Origin: Bosea beijingensis
GTDB taxonomy: Bacteria > Pseudomonadota > Alphaproteobacteria > Rhizobiales > Beijerinckiaceae
Direction: 5' to 3'
DNA: 64,000 nt
Assembly: GCF_030758975.1 (NCBI RefSeq)
Contig: NZ_CP132359.1
Coordinates: 2,638,782 to 2,702,781 of the forward strand
Shown here: positions 28,144 through 37,130 of the stretch, in pieces
Numbering within the stretch: the stretch's first letter is position 1
Layout of the letters: every line of letters starts with the position of its first letter
Program-made: the position numbers and the translations under genes
The notes under the pieces: model-generated
Told to the model about the DNA's origin: nothing
Database searches by the model: none
What the model saw: only the letters and a program-made list of their open reading frames with translations

Positions 28144-29664
28144 TCACTCCTGCAGCATGCGCTTCAGCAGGTCGACCTCGTCATGCAGCGAGCGATCCTC
28201 GCTGATCGCCTTCTCGATCTTGCGCACGGCGTGCAGCACGGTCGTGTGATCGCGCCCGCCGAAGCGGCGACCGATCTCGGGCAGCGAGCGCGGCGTCAGC
28301 GCCTTCGACAGATACATCGCGATCTGGCGCGGCTTTACCACCGCCGCGGTGCGGCGCTCCGAGAGGATATCGGCGCGGCTGACATTGTAGCGCGTCGCGA
28401 CCAGCTTCTGGATGTCCTCGATCTTGACCCGGCGCGGCTCGCGGGTGCGGACGAGGTCGCGGATTGCCGCCTCCGCCGTCTCCAGCGTCACGAGCTGGCC
28501 CGACAGCGTCGCATGGGCGAGCAGGCGGTTGGCGGCGCCGTCGAGGTCGCGGCCATTGGTCGCGACGACGCGCGAGACATAGGCGACGACATCGGGGCTG
28601 ACCTGGAAATTCGGATGCGCGGTCTGCAGCGCTTCCAATCGGCTGGAGAGGATCGTGGCGCGCAGCGTCTCGTCGAGCTCGCCGACTTCGACCACCAGCC
28701 CGCCGCCGAGCCGCGAGCGGATGCGCTCGTCGAGCGCTTCCAGTTCACCTGCGAGGCGATCGCCGGCAACGACGATCTGCTTGCCGGCATCGAGCAGTGC
28801 GTTGATCGTGTGGCCGAATTCCTGCTGGATCGACTTGCCCTGGATGAACTGCACGTCGTCGACGACGAGCAGGTCGATGCCGCGCAGCTTCTCCTTGAAG
28901 GCGAGCGCCGTCTGCGACTTCAGCGCGGCGACGAAGCCGTACATGAAGCGGTCGGCGGTGAAATAGGCGACGCGCTTGCCCTGGCGGCGCGCTTCCTGGG
29001 CGATCGCCTGCAGGAGATGCGTCTTGCCGAGGCCGACGCCGGCATGGAGATAGAGCGGATTATAGGGGCTCTGGCCCGCAGGCGCGGCGGCGATGCGCTC
29101 GGCTGCCGCGAAGGCGAGCTGGTTCGACTTGCCGACGACGAAGCTCTGGAAGCTCATGCGCCGGTCGAGCGCGGTGCCGCAGGCATCGACGAGGTCGCTT
29201 TCGCCGGCCTGGGGAAGGCTGACAGCGGCAGGGCGGCCGGCCTCGGTCGGGGCAGGGGCGGCGACAGTCGCCGGACGGCTGCGCAGCGCCTCGATCTGCG
29301 GCTGGGCGGCCGGATCGCGCGAGACGGTGCGGACCGAGAGCAGCACGCCGTTCGGCGCCGGCAATTCGGCCATGCAGTTGACCCGCAGACGCTCGGTATA
29401 ATGCGCCTCGAGCCAGCTCTTCAGGAAGCGGGTAGGGACGGTCAGATAGGCCACGCCCTCGACGATGCCCGCGATCTCCAGCCGGCCGAACCAGCTCGAG
29501 AAGACATCCTCGCCGAGCTCCGCCCGCAGGCGCCGGCGCACGCGCTCCCATGCGTCTTGAATCGAAACCTCCCCGCCCTGGACCACGGCGGTCTCTTCCG
29601 CGGCGATCGTCACCACCACCGGCGTCGTCTCGACCATGTCCCCGAAATTCTGCCGCTCGAACAT
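28144..29664 (-). CDS. dnaA: Chromosomal replication initiator DnaA
   Basis: 506 residues from ATG 29664 (a TTG lies directly before it). Domain I (about 35-110), a linker, domain III AAA+ with Walker A GVGLGKTHLL and sensor-type LVVDDVQFI, and domain IV with the DnaA signature FGGRDHTTVLHAVRKIE near the C-terminus, which binds DnaA boxes. It begins replication and also regulates transcription. The region upstream of the gene is about 720 nt long and carries a GANTC cluster, described separately. No clear DnaA boxes are visible near the gene. Confidence 0.97.
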   Translation of the reverse strand: MFERQNFGDMVETTPVVVTIAAEETAVVQGGEVSIQDAWERVRRRLRAELGEDVFSSWFGRLEIAGIVEGVAYLTVPTRFLKSWLEAHYTERLRVNCMAELPAPNGVLLSVRTVSRDPAAQPQIEALRSRPATVAAPAPTEAGRPAAVSLPQAGESDLVDACGTALDRRMSFQSFVVGKSNQLAFAAAERIAAAPAGQSPYNPLYLHAGVGLGKTHLLQAIAQEARRQGKRVAYFTADRFMYGFVAALKSQTALAFKEKLRGIDLLVVDDVQFIQGKSIQQEFGHTINALLDAGKQIVVAGDRLAGELEALDERIRSRLGGGLVVEVGELDETLRATILSSRLEALQTAHPNFQVSPDVVAYVSRVVATNGRDLDGAANRLLAHATLSGQLVTLETAEAAIRDLVRTREPRRVKIEDIQKLVATRYNVSRADILSERRTAAVVKPRQIAMYLSKALTPRSLPEIGRRFGGRDHTTVLHAVRKIEKAISEDRSLHDEVDLLKRMLQE

Positions 29665-30387
29665 CAATGGCCCCGTTCTTTGAAAATGCGCGCACCCAGG
29701 GTTCGGCGGCCGCTTCCTGGCCTCCGTCCCGGCGCTGTTGTTCCGGTCAATATGGTTCCGGCCCCGACGGGCGCATCGCGCCGCTTCAGGCTCCGGTTCC
29801 GGTTCTGTTGATTACGCTTGGAAGGCTCGCCGAGGGACGACGCCACCCTTCATCTCGATCAAGAAAGACAAAGGGTCACATCCTCCAACCTCCATGGTCG
29901 CGAGCCAAAACGCTGATCATCTCTGGAAATCCCGCGGCGGTCATTGCTGTCCGCCCGGCGATGAGGGGGACCTTACAAGGCGCTCTCGACGGGCTGCAAC
30001 ACCCCTTTCAGCCGGCTTCCGAGACTCGCCGTGCGGCGGCTGTTCCTGACCATGGGGTAGTCCGCTGCAATTGGTTGGGGAACTTAAGATTTTCTTCATG
30101 CTCCCCCTTTCGGAGGCGACCGAATCTTTTTTTTCGAGCCCCCGGAAAGCCTGCCGCAGAGTCGCCGCGATTCCGTCTTCCAAAATCCTTTGCCCGCTAA
30201 GATGATGAAAAGTAACACCTTTTTATGAGCGGCCAAGTCCGCCCCAGAGGTCATTTTCGCGCCCTGAACGGCGCCTGAGAGTCAAGTCGGCAAAGCCGTG
30301 GAAAGCTTAGTAAAATGGCTTGAAGGCAGCTTTGTTTTGTTCATCCGGAGGCTGTGGCAGGGGTGCCACAGAGGCTCTTAAGCCAAC
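29665..30387. other. Long interval upstream of dnaA with clustered GANTC sites
   Basis: There is no convincing gene in this 723-nt stretch. Five GANTC sites (the CcrM methylation target) are at 30023-30027, 30122-30126, 30159-30163, 30169-30173 and 30279-30283; none is present in the 350 nt next to dnaA. An AT-rich stretch lies around 30070-30235. A perfect palindrome (CTGTGGCA, GGGG, TGCCACAG) lies at 30352-30371. I did not find TTATCCACA-type DnaA boxes or paired TTAA CtrA half-sites. It probably contains the dnaA promoter. Confidence 0.6.
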
Positions 30388-30388
30388 G

Positions 30389-30417
30389 AAAAAGCCCGGC
30401 CTTGCGGCCGGGCTTTT
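30389..30417 (-). terminator. Rho-independent terminator of rpsT
   Basis: AAAAGCCCGGCC and GGCCGGGCTTTT form a perfect 12-bp stem around the loop GCAA as read on the minus strand, followed by T residues. It lies 29 nt after the rpsT stop codon. Confidence 0.92.
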
Positions 30418-30445
30418 CGTCGTCGAAACGCTTAGGGCTTTTGGC

Positions 30446-30712
30446 TCAGGAAGCCAGGGCGCCGATGCGATGAGCGAGGCGCGAGACCTTGCGCGAGGCG
30501 GTGTTCTTGTGAACCACGCCCTTCTGCGCGGCGCGCATGATTTCCGGCTGGGCGGCCTTCAGGGCCTCGGCGGCAACCGCCTTGTCACCGGAGGCGATCG
30601 CCTCCTCGACCTTGCGCAGGAAGGTGCGCATCCGCGAGCGGCGCGCCTTGTTGACCTCGGTGCGGCGGGCGATCTTGCGCGTAGCCTTCTTGGCCGACGT
30701 CGTATTGGCCAT
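30446..30712 (-). CDS. rpsT: 30S ribosomal protein S20
   Basis: 88 residues, basic and Ala-rich, with the family start [17 protein letters not shown]. It is a primary 16S rRNA-binding protein of the small subunit. The complete length and the position just upstream of dnaA match other Hyphomicrobiales. The terminator at 30389-30417 separates its transcript from dnaA. The gap to the next gene upstream is about 180 nt and probably contains its promoter. Confidence 0.97.
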   Translation of the reverse strand: MANTTSAKKATRKIARRTEVNKARRSRMRTFLRKVEEAIASGDKAVAAEALKAAQPEIMRAAQKGVVHKNTASRKVSRLAHRIGALAS

Positions 30713-30893
30713 CGAAACGTCCTCGTCTCTTCATCGCGACCGGGCGCCTGGCGTCATTGCCGGCGGGGCTGGCCGCATCCTTGCTGGAAAAACGTGCGCG
30801 GCGGCCGAGCTTGCGCGGGCCGCCGCGAGTGGTGGGGCTATAGTCGCTTGCCGGCGCTACGTCAACGCCGGAATTGCCGTGAGGTCGCCGATC

Positions 30894-31877
30894 TCATGCC
30901 GACGGGGCGATAAAGCGCGCGAAGCTCGCCAGATCGACATTGCCGCCAGAAAGAATGACGCCGACGCGCTTGCCCTCGACCGGCACGGCGCCGGTGAAAG
31001 CGGCCGCCGCCGCGAGGCACCCGGTCGGCTCGACCACGAGCTTCATCCGCTCGGCGAAGAAGCGCATCGCGTCGACGAGCGCGTCGTCGCTGACCGTGAC
31101 GATATCCTCGACCTCGCGCTGGATGATCGGGAAGGTCAGGTCGCCGAGGAAGGCGGTCTGTGCGCCGTCGGCGATGGTCTTGGGCACGCCGATCGCGACG
31201 ATCTCGCCCTTGCGCAGGGATTGCTGGCCGTCATTGCCGGCCTCCGGCTCGACGCCGAAGACGCGGCAGCCCGGATTGAGCGCTTTCGCCACCAGTGCTG
31301 CGCCGGCCAGAAGGCCGCCGCCACCGAGCGGGACGAGCAGGATGTCGAGCGGGCCGGCATCCTCGATCAGCTCCTTGGTCGCGGTGCCCTGCCCGGCGAT
31401 GACATGTGGGTGGTCGTAGGGCGGGATGATCGTCAGCCCGCGCTCGGCCGAGAGCTTGTTGCCGATCTCGAGCCGGTTCTCCTTATAGCGGTCATAACGC
31501 ACGACCTGCCCACCATAGCCCTCGGTCGCCGCGACCTTCGCCGCCGGCGCATCGTTCGGCATGATGATCGTGGTCGGCACGCCCAGAAGCTGGCCGGCAT
31601 AGGCGATGGCCTGCGCATGGTTGCCGGAGGAATAGGTGACGACGCCGGCCTTCTTCTGCTGCGGCGAGAGCGAGGCGATCGCGTTGTAGCCGCCGCGGAA
31701 CTTGAAGGCGCCCATGCGCTGCAGGTTCTCGGGCTTGAAGACGAGGCTGGCATTGGTGCGCCGGTTGGCGGTGGCGGAGCTCATCGCGGGCGTGTGGTGG
31801 GCGATGCCCTTGAGGCGACCGGCCGCAGCCTCGACATCGGCATAGGTCGGGAGGGACGGTCCGGCTTGGGCGTTCAT
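30894..31877 (-). CDS. PLP-dependent threonine/serine dehydratase-like enzyme
   Basis: 327 residues. A fold-type II PLP enzyme: the Schiff-base Lys is Lys59 in FKFRGG, the phosphate loop is PLGGGGLLAG, and SSGNHAQAIAYAG binds the substrate carboxylate. The C-terminal Ser/Gly motif is LSGGNVDL. Members deaminate threonine, serine or 3-hydroxyaspartate, or racemise serine; the short length without the ACT domain rules out the regulated IlvA type. Exact substrate is unclear. It stands alone, about 110 nt after the enoyl-CoA hydratase end. Confidence 0.85.
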   Translation of the reverse strand: MNAQAGPSLPTYADVEAAAGRLKGIAHHTPAMSSATANRRTNASLVFKPENLQRMGAFKFRGGYNAIASLSPQQKKAGVVTYSSGNHAQAIAYAGQLLGVPTTIIMPNDAPAAKVAATEGYGGQVVRYDRYKENRLEIGNKLSAERGLTIIPPYDHPHVIAGQGTATKELIEDAGPLDILLVPLGGGGLLAGAALVAKALNPGCRVFGVEPEAGNDGQQSLRKGEIVAIGVPKTIADGAQTAFLGDLTFPIIQREVEDIVTVSDDALVDAMRFFAERMKLVVEPTGCLAAAAAFTGAVPVEGKRVGVILSGGNVDLASFARFIAPSA

Positions 31878-31985
31878 CGCGGGAAATCCTGCTGGCGAAA
31901 GACAGGAGCTATCTGCCAGCAGGAGGATCGTTTCATCAAGGCGGCGCCGCTCGACGCCGCCATGCGGCAGGCGATGGCCTCTTGC

Positions 31986-32759
31986 TCAGCTATTCTTGAA
32001 ATCCGGCTTCCGCTTCTCGGCGAAGGCGGACATGCCTTCCTTCTGGTCGGCCGTGGCGAAGAGCGAGGAGAAGACGCGGCGTTCGAAGCGCAACCCCTCC
32101 TGAAGGGTCACCTCGAAGGCGCGCTCGACCGATTCCTTCGCCATCATCACGGAGGGCAGCGATTTCGATGCGATTGCCTCGGCCGCCTTCAGCGTCTCGG
32201 GCAGGAGATCGGCGAGCGGCACGACGCGGGCGACGAGGCCGGAACGCTCGGCTTCCTCGGCGCCCATCATGCGGCCGGTCAGGCACAGGTCCATCGCCTT
32301 GGCCTTGCCGACCGCCTTGGTCAGGCGCTGCGTGCCGCCGGCGCCGGGGATGACGCCGAGATTGATCTCGGGCTGGCCGAATTTGGCGTTGTCGGCGGCG
32401 ATGATGAAGTCGCACATCATGGCGAGCTCGCAGCCGCCGCCGAGCGCGAAGCCCGCGACCGCGGCGACGATCGGCTTGCGCCGCCGGCCGATCCGGTCCC
32501 AGTCCTCGAACTTGTCGTCGAGATAGGTGCCGGGGAAGGTGCGGCTCTGCATTTCCTTGATGTCGGCGCCGGCGGCGAAGGCCTTTTCCGAACCGGTGAG
32601 GACGACGCAGCCGATCTGGGCGTCCTTCTCGAAGCCGTCGAGCGCCTGGTTGATCTCGCCGATGAGCTGGCCGTTCAGCGCGTTCAGCGCCTGCGGGCGG
32701 TTGAGCGTAATCAGCCCGACCTTGCCCTTCGTCTCGACGAGAATGGTCTCATAAGCCAT
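31986..32759 (-). CDS. Enoyl-CoA hydratase
   Basis: 257 residues of the crotonase fold. It hydrates trans-2-enoyl-CoA in fatty-acid beta-oxidation. The oxyanion-hole strands are [11 protein letters not shown] and [13 protein letters not shown], and the substrate/catalytic block is [17 protein letters not shown]. The first catalytic Glu is in PEI; the second position reads AMDL. It is monocistronic as far as I can see. Enoyl-CoA hydratase between the rpsT-dnaA region and mutM is a usual neighbour order in Hyphomicrobiales. Confidence 0.93.
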   Translation of the reverse strand: MAYETILVETKGKVGLITLNRPQALNALNGQLIGEINQALDGFEKDAQIGCVVLTGSEKAFAAGADIKEMQSRTFPGTYLDDKFEDWDRIGRRRKPIVAAVAGFALGGGCELAMMCDFIIAADNAKFGQPEINLGVIPGAGGTQRLTKAVGKAKAMDLCLTGRMMGAEEAERSGLVARVVPLADLLPETLKAAEAIASKSLPSVMMAKESVERAFEVTLQEGLRFERRVFSSLFATADQKEGMSAFAEKRKPDFKNS

Positions 32760-33000
32760 GGCGGCCTCCCGGATGCTCCTGTGATGGCAGCTTTAGCGGG
32801 CGGCGCGAGGGCGGTCCATGCGCGTCGCACGCATCCGCGCATTCGCGCGGCCTCCCCGCCATGCAGCATGCTCCGGATGGCCGCCCCTCGGGGTGAGGTG
32901 GGACGAGGATAGGCATGGGTTGTCGGAGCGGGGATTAGTTTCCGGCAAGGTCGGTGTTCACCCCTTGCGGGCATTCCAGATCAAGCGTGCTATCCCTGCT

Positions 33001-33561
33001 TCAGCTGATCTCGTTTCCTGTCGAAGCGGCGGATCGGGCGGAAAGATAAGCGGCAATGCGCTCTGCTGCGCCGCGCGGGTCGCAGGCCTCGGTATCGATC
33101 AAAAGGTCTGGCTTGGGCATGGCCGCCAGGCTGTCGTCAAACTCGCTGCGCAATTTGCGCAACAAGTCGACGGAGCGGAGCTTTTCAAACTCCAGGCGGC
33201 TCGGAGCAACGATCCGGCGCTCCTGCTCTTCGGGCGAAACGGTAAGCTCGATGAACACCACGGAGCCGCCGAATGGCGCGACCGTTGCACGCACGCGCTC
33301 CGGGAAGCCGGTATCCACCGTTGCCTCAGGAGCGAATGTAAATATGAGCGACCGCCCGATCCGGGCTGCGGCGCTGAAGGTCTGAACCCAGAAGCTCTCA
33401 CGCAACTGAATGAACGGTTCCGTGCCAAATGAGAATACCGCTCCCACAGCGTCGACGACCAGGTGATTGTGGAACAGGGCCAGGCCGGTGATTTTCGCAA
33501 GCTCGCGACTTACCGTGAGCTTGCCGGCTGCGGCGGGCCCATAAATAAAGATGATTTCCAT
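33001..33561 (-). CDS. P-loop kinase-like protein, shikimate/nucleoside kinase fold
   Basis: 186 residues. It begins with MEIIFIYGPAAAGKLTVSRE, a Walker A-like loop in which the usual S/T after K is replaced by L-T, then a Leu-rich and His-containing segment (FHNHLVVDAV) and a VSPEEQERRI lid region. It resembles small AAA/adenylate-kinase-like proteins that phosphorylate small molecules or detoxify, but I do not know the substrate. Its third-position GC is a little lower than its neighbours (AT-rich codons such as AAA and ATA in the first 20 residues), which may mark more recent acquisition. Confidence 0.7.
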   Translation of the reverse strand: MEIIFIYGPAAAGKLTVSRELAKITGLALFHNHLVVDAVGAVFSFGTEPFIQLRESFWVQTFSAAARIGRSLIFTFAPEATVDTGFPERVRATVAPFGGSVVFIELTVSPEEQERRIVAPSRLEFEKLRSVDLLRKLRSEFDDSLAAMPKPDLLIDTEACDPRGAAERIAAYLSARSAASTGNEIS

Positions 33562-33616
33562 GCTGCAAAGCTAACCAGTTCGCTGTCAGCCTTCCACCCT
33601 AAGCGGACTGGAAACC

Positions 33617-34513
33617 CTAGCGAACAGTCCGCTTCTGGCAACTCTCGCAATAAAACGTCGAGCGGCCCGACTGCACCAGCCGCTTCACCAGCTTGCCGCA
33701 GCCCGGCGTGACGCAGACCTCGCCCTCGCGGTCGTAGACCTTGAAACGGTGCTGGAAATAGCCGAGCGAGCCGTCGGCATGGGCGAAGTCGCGCAGCGTC
33801 GAGCCGCCGGCCGCGACCGCCTCCTCCAGCACCTCGCGGATGATGCGGGCGAGCTCATGGGCCTTCTCGCGCGGCCGCCCGGTCGGCGTCGCGATCGTGC
33901 CCGCTTCCGCCTCCGGATGAAGCCCGGCCCGGAACAGGGCCTCGCAGACATAGATATTGCCGAGGCCCGCCACGAGCCGCTGGTCGAGCAGCGCTGCCTT
34001 CAGGGGCGCGAACTTGCCGGCGAACAGCTTCGCCAGCGTCTCGCCGGACAATTCGTTGCCGAGCGGCTCGATGCCCATGCCCGCGAAATGCTTCGACGTC
34101 GCGAGTTCGGCGCGCGGCACGAGGTCCATGAAGCCGAAGCGGCGCACGTCATTATAAGTGACGCGCGCGCCCGTCCCCATCTCGAACACGACATGGTCAT
34201 GGATCAGGTGCCGGCCGATCTCATTATAATAGGAGCCGGGCTCGGTCGGCTTCGTGCCCGGCGCCTCGACGATGAAGCGCCCGCTCATGCCGAGATGCAT
34301 GATCAGCGCTTGGCCGTCGTCGAGATCGGCGATCAGGTATTTCGCCCGCCGCGACAGCGCCTCGATCCGTCGCCCGGTCAGGCGCTCGGCGAAGCGCTCC
34401 GGCAGGGGAAAGCGCAGGTTCGGCCGGCGGAGTTCGACGCGCTGGAAGCGCTCGCCCAGCATGGCGGGCTCCAGCCCGCGCCGGACGGCTTCGACCTCGG
34501 GTAGCTCCGGCAT
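33617..34513 (-). CDS. mutM: Formamidopyrimidine-DNA glycosylase
   Basis: 298 residues. It removes 8-oxoguanine and formamidopyrimidines from DNA and cuts the strand by beta/delta elimination. The mature N-terminus is PELPEVE, with Pro2 and Glu3 as catalytic residues; the start is therefore ATG 34513 and not the one at 34558. The C-terminal zinc finger has four Cys (CVTPGCGKL and YCESCQ). Its gene is divergent from ubiE, as is common in this order of bacteria. Confidence 0.96.
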   Translation of the reverse strand: MPELPEVEAVRRGLEPAMLGERFQRVELRRPNLRFPLPERFAERLTGRRIEALSRRAKYLIADLDDGQALIMHLGMSGRFIVEAPGTKPTEPGSYYNEIGRHLIHDHVVFEMGTGARVTYNDVRRFGFMDLVPRAELATSKHFAGMGIEPLGNELSGETLAKLFAGKFAPLKAALLDQRLVAGLGNIYVCEALFRAGLHPEAEAGTIATPTGRPREKAHELARIIREVLEEAVAAGGSTLRDFAHADGSLGYFQHRFKVYDREGEVCVTPGCGKLVKRLVQSGRSTFYCESCQKRTVR

Positions 34514-34627
34514 GTCAACGACCTCAAATAAAGCCTGCGTCGAGAGGGCCCGCGACAAGCCCGCCGCCTTTGGCTATTGATCGGCTCAAGCGAATACAAG
34601 ACAGATTTGCACAGGGCCGGCCCGACC

Positions 34628-35389
34628 GTGACAGCAGCTTCCGACACCACCCATTTCGGCTTCGAGACGGTGAAGCTCGCCGAGAAGCAGGCGAAGGTCG
34701 ACGACGTCTTCCACAAGGTCGCCAACCGCTACGACCTGATGAACGACCTGATGTCGGGCGGCCTGCACCGGGCCTGGAAGAGCGCGCTCTTGACTGCGAT
34801 CAACCCGGCGAAGGATCGTCCCTTCCACCATCTCGACGTGGCCGGCGGCACGGGCGATGTCGCCTTCTCGGTGCTGGAAGCCGGCGGCCCTGAGACCGAT
34901 GTCATCGTGCTCGACATCAATGCCGACATGCTCCGCGTCGGGCGCGAGCGCGCCGACAAGTGCTTCCCTGAGAATGATCGCATCCATTTCGTCCAGGGCA
35001 ATGCCGAGGAACTCGGCCTGCCCGACAATCATTTCGACTGCTACACCATCGCCTTCGGCATCCGGAACGTGCCGCAGATCGACAGGGCGCTGGCCGAGGC
35101 CTATCGCGTGCTGAAGCGCGGCGGGCGTTTCCTCTGCCTCGAATTCAGCCATGTCGACGTGCCGCTGCTCGACAAGATCTACGAGACCTATTCCTTCAAG
35201 GTCATCCCGCTGATGGGCCGCATGGTCACCGGCGAGGCCGAGCCCTATCAGTATCTCGTCGAATCCATCCGCAAGTTCCCGAAGCCGCAGGCCTTCGCGG
35301 GGATGATCGAGGATGCCGGCTTCCGCCGCGCGAAGTTCACAGCCATGACCGGCGGCGTCGTGGCGCTGCATTCCGGCTGGAAGCTGTGA
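34628..35389 (+). CDS. ubiE: Demethylmenaquinone/ubiquinone C-methyltransferase
   Basis: 253 residues from GTG 34628. UbiE is a SAM-dependent C-methyltransferase in ubiquinone (and menaquinone) synthesis. The SAM loop is [12 protein letters not shown], then [16 protein letters not shown], and the family block [18 protein letters not shown] at 34577 would add 17 residues without conserved sequence. A family B repeat separates it from ubiB, but the two are in the same direction and probably form one unit for ubiquinone synthesis. Confidence 0.95.
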   Translation: MTAASDTTHFGFETVKLAEKQAKVDDVFHKVANRYDLMNDLMSGGLHRAWKSALLTAINPAKDRPFHHLDVAGGTGDVAFSVLEAGGPETDVIVLDINADMLRVGRERADKCFPENDRIHFVQGNAEELGLPDNHFDCYTIAFGIRNVPQIDRALAEAYRVLKRGGRFLCLEFSHVDVPLLDKIYETYSFKVIPLMGRMVTGEAEPYQYLVESIRKFPKPQAFAGMIEDAGFRRAKFTAMTGGVVALHSGWKL

Positions 35390-35411
35390 GTATCCCTGCT
35401 ACCCCACCCAT

Positions 35412-35529
35412 AGCCCTCATCCTGAGGAGCGCTCCGCAGGAGCGCGTCTCGAAGGATGGTCCAGTTCATTCCGGCGCCTCCTGGAGCATCCTTCGAGACG
35501 CGCCTGCGGCGCTCCTCAGGATGAGGGCT
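35412..35529. repeat. Dispersed palindromic repeat, family B, copy 1
   Basis: 118 bp bounded by perfect 19-bp inverted arms AGCCCTCATCCTGAGGAGC and GCTCCTCAGGATGAGGGCT. A second inverted pair (TCTCGAAGGATG and CATCCTTCGAGA) lies inside. Another copy is at 48506-48619. It sits between ubiE and ubiB and could act as a hairpin in the mRNA. Confidence 0.88.
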
Positions 35530-35567
35530 GCGCGCGGGGTTGCCGTGACCATGACGGCTATAATCGA

Positions 35568-37124
35568 ATGATCTCTTCCTTCTTCCACATGCTGCGCGGC
35601 GCGCGCGTCGGCTTCGTGCTGGCGCGCGAGGGCGCATTGGCGCTGGTCGACCCCTCCGTGCTGCCGCCGCTGGCGCGCGGGCTGATCCGCGTCGGCAGGC
35701 TGATCGAGCGGCGTGGCGCCGGTTCTTCCGCGACCCGCCTCGCGGCGGCGATGACCCGGCTTGGTCCGTCCTATGTGAAGTTCGGCCAGTTCCTGGCGAC
35801 GCGGCCCGATGTCGTCGGCATGAAGATCGCGCAGGACCTCTCCGCCCTGCAGGATCGTATGCCCGCCTTCCCGATGGCGGAAGCGCGCGCTATCGTCGAG
35901 GCCGCCCATGGCGTGAAGCTGGAGACGCTGTTTCCCGAATTCAGCGAGCCGGTCGCCGCCGCCTCCATCGCCCAGGTTCACCGTGCCCGGCTGAAGGACG
36001 GCCGCGAGGTCGCGGTGAAGATCCTGCGGCCGGGCATCCGCGACCGCTTCAACCGCGATCTCGCCGCGATGCGCTTCGGCGCCGAGACAGCCGAGGCGCG
36101 CTCGGCCGAGGCACGCCGCCTGCGCTTCACCGGCGTGGTCGAGACCCTGGCGCGTTCGGTCGCGATGGAGATGGACCTGCGGCTGGAAGCGGCCGCCCTC
36201 TCCGAATTCGCCGAGAATACCAAGGACGACGCCGATTTCCGCGTGCCGGAGCCGGATTGGCAGCTCACGGCGCGGGAGATGCTGGTCGACGAATGGATCG
36301 ACGGCGTCCGTCTCTCCGATGTCGAGGGCCTGCGCGCCGCCGGGCACGACCTGCCGGAGCTGGCGCGCAAGATCATCCAGTCCTTCCTGAAGCATGCGAT
36401 CCGCGACGGCTTCTTCCATGCCGACATGCATCCCGGAAATCTCTTCGTCGACGCGGAGGGGCGTCTCGTCGCGGTCGATGGCGGCATCATGGGCCGGCTC
36501 GGCCTGAAGGAGCGGCGCTTCCTCGCCGAAATCCTGCTCGGCTTCATCATCCGCGATTACGCCCGCGTTGCGCAGGTGCATTTCGAGGCCGGCTATGTCC
36601 CGGCCCATCACGACGTCGCCGATTTCGCCCAGGCGATCCGCGCCGTCGGCGAGCCGATCCACGACAAGCGCGCCGATCAGATCTCGATGGCCAAGGTCCT
36701 GACCCTGCTCTTCGAGATCACCGGCATGTTCGACATGGCGACGCGCACCGAGCTGGTCATGCTTCAGAAGACCATGGTGGTGGTCGAGGGCGTGGCGCGA
36801 ACGCTCGATCCGCATCTCGACATGTGGGGCACGGCCGATCCGGTGGTGCGCGCCTGGATCACGCACAACCTCGGTCCGATCGGCCGGTTGGAGGAGGCCG
36901 GGCGCGGCGCGCGCTCCCTGCTCGGCTCGCTGGCCACCTTGCCCGACACGGTCGTCCGCGCCGAGCGCGTGCTCGGCCAGCTCGAGGATGCCTCGCGGCA
37001 CGGTTTCTCGCTCGATGAGCGCAGCGTCGACGCGATCGGCCGCGCCGAAGCCCGGCGCAACCGCTGGGGCAATATCGCGCTCTGGGTGATCGCCGGGCTC
37101 TTGGCCTACGGCGTCTTCGGCTGA
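35568..37124 (+). CDS. ubiB: Ubiquinone biosynthesis kinase-like protein UbiB
   Basis: 518 residues. UbiB is an atypical ADCK/ABC1 kinase-like protein needed for aerobic ubiquinone synthesis. Features: KFGQF (the KxGQ motif), the Ala-rich nucleotide loop in AAASIAQVHRA, ExD in EMDLRLEA, HADMHPGN catalytic loop and DGG at the place of DFG. One C-terminal hydrophobic helix (about 500-516) gives membrane anchoring. The F-to-G change at the DFG-like motif is within family variation (E. coli has DCG). It lies downstream of ubiE. Confidence 0.94.
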   Translation: MISSFFHMLRGARVGFVLAREGALALVDPSVLPPLARGLIRVGRLIERRGAGSSATRLAAAMTRLGPSYVKFGQFLATRPDVVGMKIAQDLSALQDRMPAFPMAEARAIVEAAHGVKLETLFPEFSEPVAAASIAQVHRARLKDGREVAVKILRPGIRDRFNRDLAAMRFGAETAEARSAEARRLRFTGVVETLARSVAMEMDLRLEAAALSEFAENTKDDADFRVPEPDWQLTAREMLVDEWIDGVRLSDVEGLRAAGHDLPELARKIIQSFLKHAIRDGFFHADMHPGNLFVDAEGRLVAVDGGIMGRLGLKERRFLAEILLGFIIRDYARVAQVHFEAGYVPAHHDVADFAQAIRAVGEPIHDKRADQISMAKVLTLLFEITGMFDMATRTELVMLQKTMVVVEGVARTLDPHLDMWGTADPVVRAWITHNLGPIGRLEEAGRGARSLLGSLATLPDTVVRAERVLGQLEDASRHGFSLDERSVDAIGRAEARRNRWGNIALWVIAGLLAYGVFG

Positions 37125-37130
37125 GGCAGC

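Noticed and set aside
29665..30387. Replication origin next to dnaA
   Set aside because: I found no DnaA boxes (TTATCCACA and close forms) here or between dnaA and dnaN, and in many alphaproteobacteria the origin is near hemE or parB, which are absent.
36476..36490. UbiB DGG in place of DFG as a sign of inactivity
   Set aside because: The middle residue of this motif varies in UbiB proteins (E. coli has DCG), and the other key motifs are present.
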